Shown here piece by piece: positions 1 to 4,805 of a DNA stretch of 5,094 nt (position 1 is the first letter of the stretch; the number at the start of each line of letters is the position of its first letter). The notes below the pieces were generated by a model. That model was not told the origin of the DNA. It saw only the letters and a program-made list of their open reading frames with translations, and ran no database searches. A program made the position numbers and the translations under genes. The stretch spans positions 1-5,094 of the forward strand of contig JADYZI010000142.1 in assembly GCA_020853255.1 (NCBI GenBank), read 5' to 3'. The DNA is from Acidobacteriota bacterium (GTDB lineage Bacteria; Acidobacteriota; Blastocatellia; Pyrinomonadales; Pyrinomonadaceae).

Positions 1-84
1 GCCGGTCAGCATTGCCGAGATCTTTTGCTCATCTGAGCCAGGGTGCTCCGCCCTGTCGCCAATGTTGTTCGTTTCGTGCGTCAT
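1..84 (-). CDS. N-terminal fragment of a gene downstream of the ECF sigma factor (possible anti-sigma factor)
   Basis: An ATG at 84 opens a frame that stays open for 28 codons to the window edge. It begins MTHETNNIGD and ends KISAMLTG. It lies only 5 nt past the sigma factor stop codon on the same strand, so the two are almost certainly one operon with coupled translation. The start is preceded by a weak GAGA element that overlaps the sigma stop. The visible residues are hydrophilic, with no signal peptide or membrane segment. No zinc-binding HxxxCxxC motif falls in the visible part. The position directly after an ECF sigma gene is where anti-sigma factors are usually encoded, so that is my working guess from context only. 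The function cannot be decided from 28 residues. Confidence 0.6.
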   Translation of the reverse strand, partial: MTHETNNIGDRAEHPGSDEQKISAMLTG

Positions 85-89
85 CGTCT

Positions 90-734
90 CTATAAGTAAT
101 GTTTCAACTTTTCTTTCAGCAAGCCCCGGGCCCGGCTTATCCGCGATTTCGTTGTACCGAGGCCGAGGTCCAGTATCTTTGCCACCTCGTCGTACGATTT
201 CCCTTCGACATCGCGCAGGATGATCGGTATCCGGTATTTGACCGGCAAAGCAACAATGGCTTTTGCGATAACCCTGCTTCGTTCATCTTCGACCAGGTCC
301 TCATCCGGTCGGTTCCGGTTATCCGGCGGCTGAAACTCGGTGTGCTCATCGTCTTCGGACTGGAACAACCCGGTCAGCGACAAGATCGTCCGGCGCTTTC
401 GCTTGCGAAGCTCGCTGATAGCCAAATTCGTGGCTATCCGGTAAATATATGTCGAAAAAGCGTATTCCGTGTGGTACCTGTCCAGCGCGAAATATACGCG
501 GACAAATGTCTCCTGCGACAGATCTACGGCTTCTTCGTAATCATTCAAAAATCTGTATAAGTAGTTCGTTATAGGGCTTTTATAACGTCCTACAATTTGG
601 GCGAACGCGGCGTCATCGCCGTTCTTTGCCGCCTCTATCAACGCATGATCGGATTGGGGTATCTCAGCCACGGCTGCTTTGCGCGCCTCCCGTGCCTGAG
701 CTCCGATTTTGTCCAATGCCATACACGCATACAT
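90..734 (-). CDS. ECF-type (sigma-70 family, group IV) RNA polymerase sigma factor
   Basis: A 214-residue protein with the two-domain layout of extracytoplasmic-function sigma factors; it directs core RNA polymerase to a dedicated promoter set. Region 2 spans about residues 30-115: ALIEAAKNGDDAAF, the region 2.1/2.2 motif DLSQETFVRVY (71-81), then FSTYIYRIATNLAISELRKR. A charged, proline-containing linker (about 120-150) replaces region 3. Region 4 covers about 152-214, with LPVKYRIPIILRDVEGKSY and the helix-turn-helix GTTKSRISRARGLLKEKL. Length fits the family. The first 30 residues precede region 2 and are poorly supported: no clear Shine-Dalgarno lies before the ATG at 734, and an alternative ATG (codon 5, at 722) is equally possible. 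An in-frame TAG just upstream prevents extension. It is followed 5 nt later by a probable operon partner. The ECF subgroup and the inducing signal cannot be read from the sequence. Confidence 0.95.
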   Translation of the reverse strand: MYACMALDKIGAQAREARKAAVAEIPQSDHALIEAAKNGDDAAFAQIVGRYKSPITNYLYRFLNDYEEAVDLSQETFVRVYFALDRYHTEYAFSTYIYRIATNLAISELRKRKRRTILSLTGLFQSEDDEHTEFQPPDNRNRPDEDLVEDERSRVIAKAIVALPVKYRIPIILRDVEGKSYDEVAKILDLGLGTTKSRISRARGLLKEKLKHYL

Positions 735-867
735 TTTTACAGCAATTTTCTAGTCCGAACAAAAGCCGCTCTTTGATTCATTCACGCCGTCCGATCGCAA
801 AGGTTGCAGAATATTCGCCGGGGAGAGTCCAACGTCACGACCCTTTGGCCGAGAACGTTCGAGCATT

Positions 868-1479
868 CTACTTGTCCGCGTTCCTGATGGTCAGAACCAA
901 AAACAGGGTTCCGTCCGTTCTGGGCTGGTTCAGCGTCCCGATAAGCGCCGGCGTATTCTCACGGACGCTAACGCGGTCAACGGTCAGTCCGATCGATTCA
1001 TAATTTACCGGTGCGGGGTTTTTCTCATCTGAATAAATGGCCATTCTGATAGGCACGCGGGCCCCAAAACGGAACGACCCAACGTGAAACGCAGGCTGCC
1101 CCGACGGATCCTGAATGCTCCGGACGCCAGCAAGCCGCCAATCAAGAAAGCTCGGTGCACCGGGCATCGATTCCGCGGCGTACGCGTTTGAGATGCCTCT
1201 GTAGTCGATGCTGCCTGTATTAGACAATCGGCCGAAATAGGTATTGATCAAGCGAAGGTTCGACGTGTCAAACTCGCTTCGGATCGATTTTGAAACGGCC
1301 GAAAGCGACGACGGAACTGACCCGCCCGATTGCCCGCCGGCGATCAGAACATGCAGGACAGCCTCGTAAGCCGCTTCGGCCGGTTTGGCCTCCGCGGCCT
1401 GAGCAGACACAGAGTTTGTTGAAGTAAATAGCAGAAGAGCAAACGCAGCAATTGGCAATATTCGATTGTGCAAGTTCAT
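868..1479 (-). CDS. Small exported protein of unknown function
   Basis: A 203-residue protein with a typical Sec signal peptide: a short basic start, a hydrophobic core IAAFALLLF and probable cleavage after VSA (residue 26). The mature part starts with an alanine/glutamate stretch, then YEAVLHVLIAGG (38-49). It ends in a beta-rich region with SFRFGARVPIRM (135-146), VNYESIGLTVDRVSV (158-172) and TLFLVLTIRN. The pattern of a G-x-x-(V/I)-P-I strand, a NYESIGLT-like strand and a closing hydrophobic strand faintly recalls the core of outer-membrane secretins, but the protein is far too short to be one; that resemblance is impression only. The start ATG has GGAG 11 nt upstream. The gene lies 133 bp upstream of the sigma factor gene on the same strand with no visible terminator between, so it may share its regulation. 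It is separated from the preceding gene by a terminator, so it needs its own promoter. Confidence 0.85.
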   Translation of the reverse strand: MNLHNRILPIAAFALLLFTSTNSVSAQAAEAKPAEAAYEAVLHVLIAGGQSGGSVPSSLSAVSKSIRSEFDTSNLRLINTYFGRLSNTGSIDYRGISNAYAAESMPGAPSFLDWRLAGVRSIQDPSGQPAFHVGSFRFGARVPIRMAIYSDEKNPAPVNYESIGLTVDRVSVRENTPALIGTLNQPRTDGTLFLVLTIRNADK

Positions 1480-1606
1480 TTTTTAGTGGTCTCCATTTTT
1501 TTCGGGGAGGGTCGTAAATGCAGTGTGATCACGAATTAGCAGATAGAAAGTTGCAAAAATCCCGCGGCGGGCCCCTGCATATCGGAATGAAACGCTGGAC
1601 AAATAC

Positions 1607-1633
1607 AAAAAAGGCCGTCCATTTCGGACAGCC
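1607..1633 (-). terminator. Intrinsic terminator after the LolA-like gene
   Basis: Read on the minus strand, GGCTGTCC, a 5-nt loop and GGACGGCC form an 8-bp stem with one G-T wobble, followed at once by six T residues. It lies about 25 nt past the TGA of the 1659-2510 gene. It ends that transcript and separates it from the 868-1479 gene. Confidence 0.88.
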
Positions 1634-1658
1634 TCGTGCTGACTCGCATATTGGTGGA

Positions 1659-2510
1659 TCAAGGCGTCGAATACATGTTGTCTTCGATCTTTTGGCCGTA
1701 GGTGACGGTACCGATATCGGTTTCCTCGACGACCTTACCGTCGGCGTATAGGACGGTGCGGAACGGAAAAAGTGTTCCCTGTGCCGGGTTGTAGTCGTAA
1801 TACTTACGCCGATACTTGACGCCACCATCCTCATATTCCAGGATCAGCACTCTAAAACTTTTCGCGCTGATATAATAGCGGATCTTTCTGTTCTGTTTGT
1901 CGGTCACATCCACAACGTGCAGATCGACGCCCCCGATCTTGTCCTTGCCTACAAGGCTCAGCGTCGATCCGTTCTCCTTGTACCTCAACAGCGATTCAAG
2001 CCCGTAAAAGATCTGGTGCCTAAACGCCCGTTCGGCCTCGTCGTTCGGTGTAAAAACGCTTTCGTTAAAAATGCCGAAGGTCTTGTCGTCGTTGTAAACC
2101 AGCGAATATCGGGCCGACGGGAACTCCTGGTCGAGCCTTATCTTCTCCTTGGCCAAATTCTCGCCGCGCGTGGTCCACTTTTGGTAGTTGGCCTGTTCCA
2201 TTTTGCCGCCCGCTCCCATCACGCTGGTTTTGCCGCGTTCGATCGCCGTACGTCTGATCTGATTGAGCGTATTGCGTCCGCCGCCAAAGCCGTACAGAAA
2301 GATCGAAGTTTCGACGATCTGTTCAGCTGTTGGATTCCGCGCGGCCTCCCTTGCGGCCTCGGCGGACAAAGGAACAGGTGTTGAAACCGGAGTTGGTGTA
2401 GGCTCCGGCTTATTTGGTTCCGCTTTGGTCGGCTCCTGCCCGAACGCCAGGAACGATAGGGCCAGAACGATCGTCAACACGCAAAAAGATCTATGAATGC
2501 GAAAATGCAC
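1659..2510 (-). CDS. Exported protein, possible LolA-like fold, with proline-rich linker
   Basis: From a GTG at 2510 this encodes 283 residues. The frame is open further upstream to a TTG at 2567, but GTG is preferred: AGGAG lies 11 nt before it, a good signal peptide starts there (HFRIHRSF, then VLTIVLALSFLAFG, cleavage near residue 24), and a promoter-like -10 element overlaps the upstream codons. After cleavage comes a Pro/Glu/Lys/Thr-rich linker (about 26-47) and then a globular domain starting near NPTAEQIVE. The domain is rich in alternating strands: KTFGIFNESVF, GGVDLHVVDV, IRYYISAKSFRVLILEYED and GTLFPFRTVLYADGKVVEE. This layout resembles LolA-type outer-membrane lipoprotein-sorting proteins common in Acidobacteriota, which have a half-barrel for a lipid or acyl chain. 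No catalytic motif is seen. The fold is an inference; export is well supported. The gene is transcribed alone and divergently from trmL. Confidence 0.85.
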   Translation of the reverse strand: MHFRIHRSFCVLTIVLALSFLAFGQEPTKAEPNKPEPTPTPVSTPVPLSAEAAREAARNPTAEQIVETSIFLYGFGGGRNTLNQIRRTAIERGKTSVMGAGGKMEQANYQKWTTRGENLAKEKIRLDQEFPSARYSLVYNDDKTFGIFNESVFTPNDEAERAFRHQIFYGLESLLRYKENGSTLSLVGKDKIGGVDLHVVDVTDKQNRKIRYYISAKSFRVLILEYEDGGVKYRRKYYDYNPAQGTLFPFRTVLYADGKVVEETDIGTVTYGQKIEDNMYSTP

Positions 2511-2521
2511 TAATTTTGAGG

Positions 2522-2526
2522 CTCCT
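2522..2526 (-). promoter_or_regulatory. Ribosome binding site that decides a GTG start
   Basis: AGGAG on the minus strand, 11 nt before GTG at 2510. None of the earlier in-frame TTG codons (2567, 2549, 2540) has comparable purine-rich sequence in front, so this site supports the shorter 283-residue protein beginning exactly at its signal peptide. Confidence 0.65.
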
Positions 2527-2555
2527 GAGAATTTGGTCAAAATGAACAAGCCGTG

Positions 2556-2584
2556 ATTGTAACACAAGAATCGATCGCCGGTAA
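2556..2584 (-). promoter_or_regulatory. Candidate sigma-70-type promoter for the LolA-like gene
   Basis: On the minus strand TGTTACAAT forms an extended -10 element (TGn plus TACAAT, five of six consensus positions), with a weak -35 (TTACCG) 17 bp upstream. The predicted start near 2549 would give a leader of about 40 nt before the GTG at 2510. It would also lie inside the longer reading of the frame, which argues against the TTG start at 2567. Confidence 0.4.
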
Positions 2585-2682
2585 CTGAGCCAGCGATCTG
2601 TGAAATTGATGATTGATGCCAGCGAAAAGATGCACCGAACGTTCGCTTTCTCCGCGTAAAGGGCTAATATCGAGCAGTTTAT

Positions 2683-3132
2683 ATGCATGTAGCGTTATTC
2701 GAACCTGAGATACCGCCAAATACCGGCAATATCGCCCGCCTTTGTGCGGCCACCAACACGCCGCTTCACGTTGTCGGAGCAACTGGCTTTAGGATGGACG
2801 ACCGGACACTGAAACGTGCCGGCCTGGATTATTGGAGCGAAGTAACGCTCCACAGGCACATCGATCTTCCCGCCCTCTACGACGCGCTGCCTGATAGCCG
2901 TTTTCTATATCTGACGACAAAAGCCTCGCGGCCGTACAGCGACTTTTCCTATGCACCGGATGACTGCCTCGTGTTCGGCCCTGAAACACGCGGACTGCCG
3001 AATGATCTGCTCGCGGCAAACCAAGCGTTTTGCCTTACTATCCCAATGCCGAATCCCGCGGTTCGAAGCCTGAACCTGGCAACAAGTGTCGGGATCGTGT
3101 TGTACGAAGCTCTTCGACAAACGCTTGCCTAA
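2683..3132 (+). CDS. trmL: tRNA (cytidine/uridine(34)-2'-O)-methyltransferase TrmL
   Basis: A 149-residue SPOUT-class methyltransferase. In E. coli, TrmL (YibK) uses S-adenosylmethionine to methylate the 2'-hydroxyl of the wobble nucleotide 34 in two tRNA-Leu isoacceptors, acting as a cytoplasmic homodimer. All family signatures are present: PEIPPNTGNIARLC (8-21) at the N-terminus, LVFGPETRGLP (96-106) for cofactor binding, and IPM (120-122) followed by RSLNLATSVGIVLYEALRQ (128-146) forming the C-terminal trefoil knot. It is a minimal SPOUT protein with no added RNA-binding domain, and the length matches the family (E. coli about 157). The ATG at 2683 is directly followed by the conserved first strand (HVALFEPEIP); a weak GAG lies 8 nt upstream. 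It stands alone, divergent from the LolA-like gene and 136 bp before the first BON gene. Confidence 0.95.
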   Translation: MHVALFEPEIPPNTGNIARLCAATNTPLHVVGATGFRMDDRTLKRAGLDYWSEVTLHRHIDLPALYDALPDSRFLYLTTKASRPYSDFSYAPDDCLVFGPETRGLPNDLLAANQAFCLTIPMPNPAVRSLNLATSVGIVLYEALRQTLA

Positions 3133-3161
3133 TAACGCCGACAATTTTCAGCAAACCAAAG

Positions 3162-3180
3162 TTTTCAGACATCCTGGAAA
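3162..3180 (+). other. Small hairpin after trmL
   Basis: TTTTCAG, a 5-nt loop and CTGGAAA form a 7-bp stem with one G-T wobble, 30 nt past the trmL stop. No T-run follows, so it is not a standard intrinsic terminator. It could stabilise the 3' end of the transcript or be chance. Confidence 0.25.
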
Positions 3181-3268
3181 GCTAAACTCCCGTCACATTA
3201 ACGTTAGATCGGTTGTGTTGTGAAAGGGCACCGACGATGACGATTTTTGGGAAGGAGATACTTTAGTA

Positions 3269-3820
3269 ATGAGATCATACAGCAAATATTTAGCATTCCT
3301 GCTGGCATTCATTGCATTTTCGATAGTTGGTGCAAGTGCTCAAAGTTCATCCGATAACAGATCGGGAAGGACCATCGAGCAAAGTGTTCGTCGACAGATA
3401 CTTAGGATGCCCCGGTACGAGGTGTTCGACTACATCGGTTACGAGGTTAGCGGTTCGACCGTCACCCTTACCGGCAAGGTTTTCAATGCTATTAACAAGA
3501 AAACCGCCGAAAATGCGGTTGAAGACATCCCCGGCGTGACCCGCGTGATCAACAATATCGAGGTCCTGCCGCCAAGCCCGTTTGACGACACGATCCGTCG
3601 AGACCTGTACGGCAGCATTTCACGGACCGCTGGGCTGTCGCGTTATCTGTGGCCGGTCAACCCTTCCGTACGGCTGATCGTCGACCACGGCCACGTGACG
3701 CTTGAAGGCTACGTTTCGAACAAGGGCGACAAGGATCTTATGAATATTGCCGCAAACGGCGTGTCCAACGTGTTCAGCGTAACCAACAACCTTAAGGTCG
3801 ATAGCGGCAAGGCGGGTTGA
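3269..3820 (+). CDS. Exported protein with two BON domains (first of tandem pair)
   Basis: A 183-residue protein with a Sec signal peptide (YLAFLLAFIAFSIVGASA, cleavage near residue 24) and two BON domains. BON 1 spans about 36-102: SVRRQIL, the strand pair GYEVSGSTVTLTGKV, then AENAVEDIPGVTRVINNIEV. BON 2 spans about 108-178: TIRRDLYG, VRLIVDHGHVTLEGYV, VTNNLKV. BON domains occur in OsmY (two domains, about 200 residues), secretins and other envelope proteins and are thought to bind phospholipid surfaces, so a periplasmic or outer-membrane-associated role is likely; the precise job is unknown. AAGGAG lies 11 nt before the ATG. About half of the mature residues match the next gene, so this is a tandem duplicate. 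No clear terminator follows, so read-through into the second copy is possible. Confidence 0.92.
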   Translation: MRSYSKYLAFLLAFIAFSIVGASAQSSSDNRSGRTIEQSVRRQILRMPRYEVFDYIGYEVSGSTVTLTGKVFNAINKKTAENAVEDIPGVTRVINNIEVLPPSPFDDTIRRDLYGSISRTAGLSRYLWPVNPSVRLIVDHGHVTLEGYVSNKGDKDLMNIAANGVSNVFSVTNNLKVDSGKAG

Positions 3821-3866
3821 GATAGCCTGAACGGATCTTTTTAGATCGATCTTCGGGGAGGTGAAT

Positions 3867-3890
3867 CCCATTCGGCATTTGCCGGATGGG
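3867..3890 (+). promoter_or_regulatory. Strong hairpin in the leader of the second BON gene
   Basis: CCCATTCGGC, a 4-nt loop ATTT and GCCGGATGGG form a 10-bp stem with one G-T wobble, in the 145-nt gap between the two BON genes. No T-run follows (the next bases are CAAAGTTGG), so it is not an intrinsic terminator. A preceding GGGG at 3855-3858 could pair instead with the CCC at 3867-3869, and GAGG (3858-3861) could pair with CCTC (3903-3906) around the hairpin. It may be a processing or stability element, an attenuator or part of a structured leader. I do not recognise a known riboswitch class. Confidence 0.6.
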
Positions 3891-3954
3891 CAAAGTTGGT
3901 GTCCTCACATGGTTAAAGAAAATAAGTTGGCCGTTTTATCAAGTTCATACGACC

Positions 3955-3961
3955 AAGGAGG
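3955..3961 (+). promoter_or_regulatory. Strong ribosome binding site fixing the start of the second BON gene
   Basis: AAGGAGG, an almost full anti-16S match, ends 4 nt before the ATG at 3966. The reading frame is open upstream to a GTG at 3861, but those 35 extra codons run through the leader hairpin and would bury the signal peptide. This site makes 3966 the start. Confidence 0.9.
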
Positions 3962-3965
3962 ATAT

Positions 3966-4517
3966 ATGCAAAAATTATTAGTTTTTTCGGTATTTTTATT
4001 GGGGACGCTGGTTATGGTCCCGACCAATGTGCAAGCCCAGGACCGCAGCCCTGAGTTCAAGAAATCGCATCTCGAACGCTCTGTGCGGAAAGAGATAATG
4101 TCCCTTCCGTATTACAGTGTTTTTGACGCGATAGGTTATAAGGTGAATGGCGGAACGGTGACGCTTTCAGGCTACGTCGTCCGCCCGATCACGAAAAGTG
4201 AAGCGGGAGCGGCGGTGGAAGATATCGACGGCGTCTCACAGGTTGTGAACGACATTGAGGTGCTGCCGCCGTCGCCATCGGACGACCGCCTTCGCAGGAG
4301 CATTCTCCACACGCTGATGGGCCGCGGCGGATCGCTCTACAGATATTTTCTCGGCACTAATCCGCCGATCCGGATAATCGTTCACAACGGGCGCGTTTCG
4401 CTGGAAGGTTATGCCGACTCAAAGGCGGATTCGAACCTCGCGTATATGCTTACGAGAGGAGTCCCCGGCAGTTTTGGTGTCACCAACAACCTCAAGATAG
4501 TCGGCGAGGCCGGATAA
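3966..4517 (+). CDS. Exported protein with two BON domains (second of tandem pair)
   Basis: A 183-residue protein, the same length as its upstream paralogue. The signal peptide is KLLVFSVFLLGTLVMV with probable cleavage after VQA (residue 24). BON 1 spans about 36-102 (SVRKEIM, GYKVNGGTVTLSGYV, AAVEDIDGVSQVVNDIEV). The inter-domain segment LPPSP is identical in both copies. BON 2 spans about 108-178 (LRRSILHT, IRIIVHNGRVSLEGYA, VTNNLKI). The two copies align with only two one-residue gaps, in the second domain and at the C-terminal tail. The best-kept blocks are VEDI-GV, IEVLPPSP and VTNNLK; most divergence is in the loop around residues 112-130 and the C-terminal helix. The likely location is the periplasm, with phospholipid or envelope association by family analogy. 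A strong ribosome binding site precedes it and an intrinsic terminator closes the unit. Confidence 0.92.
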   Translation: MQKLLVFSVFLLGTLVMVPTNVQAQDRSPEFKKSHLERSVRKEIMSLPYYSVFDAIGYKVNGGTVTLSGYVVRPITKSEAGAAVEDIDGVSQVVNDIEVLPPSPSDDRLRRSILHTLMGRGGSLYRYFLGTNPPIRIIVHNGRVSLEGYADSKADSNLAYMLTRGVPGSFGVTNNLKIVGEAG

Positions 4518-4541
4518 TGGCCAACCGCAATAAAGAGATCT

Positions 4542-4571
4542 GGCCGGTACGTTCGCGTGCCGGCCTTTTTT
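4542..4571 (+). terminator. Intrinsic terminator after the BON pair
   Basis: GGCCGGTACG, loop TTCG and CGTGCCGGCC form a 10-bp GC-rich stem with one T-G wobble and a UUCG tetraloop, followed by six T residues. It starts 25 nt past the TAA of the second BON gene. It should end the BON transcript cleanly and insulate typA. Confidence 0.93.
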
Positions 4572-4608
4572 GATGATGCCGCATCTTGTTTCGTGAGTCT
4601 CGTTTCTT

Positions 4609-4680
4609 GATCGTTGCGTTTCATGGTGGCGAAGCCGGGCCAGAGGACGACGAAAGAAACCGAAGAAGCAACGCACGATC
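4609..4680. repeat. 72-bp imperfect inverted-repeat element in the spacer before typA
   Basis: The left end reads GATCGTTGCGTT and the right end reads GCAACGCACGATC. CGTTGC (4612-4617) and GCAACG (4668-4673) are exact complements, and the outermost GATC bases also match with a small offset. A second nested pair is GTTTCTT (4602-4608) with AAGAAAC (4654-4660). It lies between a terminator and the typA promoter region and codes for nothing convincing. It could be a small dispersed palindromic element or a remnant of one; copy number cannot be judged from one window. Confidence 0.4.
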
Positions 4681-4696
4681 CTGTGGCGCTGTTTTA

Positions 4697-4724
4697 CTTT
4701 GCGTCTCTTTGCGGCTTTGCGTGA
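4697..4724. repeat. Three short CTTTGCG direct repeats
   Basis: CTTTGCG occurs at 4697, 4707 and 4715, as CTTTGCGTCT, CTTTGCGG and CTTTGCGTGA. Clusters of this kind (runs of CTTTGCGTCT- and CTTTGCGGCT-like units ending in GTGAAA) are, from memory, a common dispersed intergenic motif in many bacterial genomes. It sits 16 bp from the inverted repeat and may be part of the same element. Confidence 0.5.
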
Positions 4725-4744
4725 AACTACTTCTGACCCTGAAA

Positions 4745-4776
4745 TTGCGTTTATTCACTGAATACGACATTATATT
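4745..4776 (+). promoter_or_regulatory. Weak candidate promoter region for typA
   Basis: An AT-rich stretch with a -10-like TATATT (4771-4776) or CATTAT (4768-4773), and TTGCGT at 4745-4750 placed 17 bp before the latter. Neither pair is a good consensus match. A promoter is expected here because a terminator lies upstream and typA starts at 4806. Confidence 0.25.
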
Positions 4777-4805
4777 CGTTTGCCCTTTATTAGGGATTTA
4801 CGTTA

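Noticed and set aside
99..560. Plus-strand 153-codon open frame
   Set aside because: It lies wholly antisense to the sigma factor gene, whose protein motifs are unmistakable; its product has no recognisable features.
626..1003. Plus-strand 125-codon open frame
   Set aside because: It overlaps the ends of two genes on the other strand, and its translation is low-complexity shadow sequence without a ribosome binding site.
1555..1571. Second terminator-like hairpin (CCCG/CGGG then T5 on the minus strand)
   Set aside because: The stem is only 4 bp with a 3-nt loop; the nearby 1607-1633 hairpin explains termination.
1518..1751. Plus-strand 77-codon frame preceded by GGGGAGG
   Set aside because: The purine run is attractive, but the frame runs through the terminator and antisense to the end of the LolA-like gene, and the product resembles nothing.
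1917..2384. Plus-strand 155-codon open frame
   Set aside because: It is entirely antisense to the exported protein gene, which has a signal peptide and a coherent domain.
3834..3847. GATCT/AGATC hairpin after the first BON gene as a terminator
   Set aside because: It is a 5-bp AT-rich stem with the T residues in the loop rather than after the stem.
3867..3906. Known riboswitch class (GEMM, fluoride, guanidine) in the BON leader
   Set aside because: The conserved core sequences of these classes, as I recall them, are not present.
3861..3965. N-terminal extension of the second BON protein from GTG 3861
   Set aside because: It would encode the leader hairpin and place 35 residues before a clear signal peptide; AAGGAGG directly precedes the ATG at 3966.
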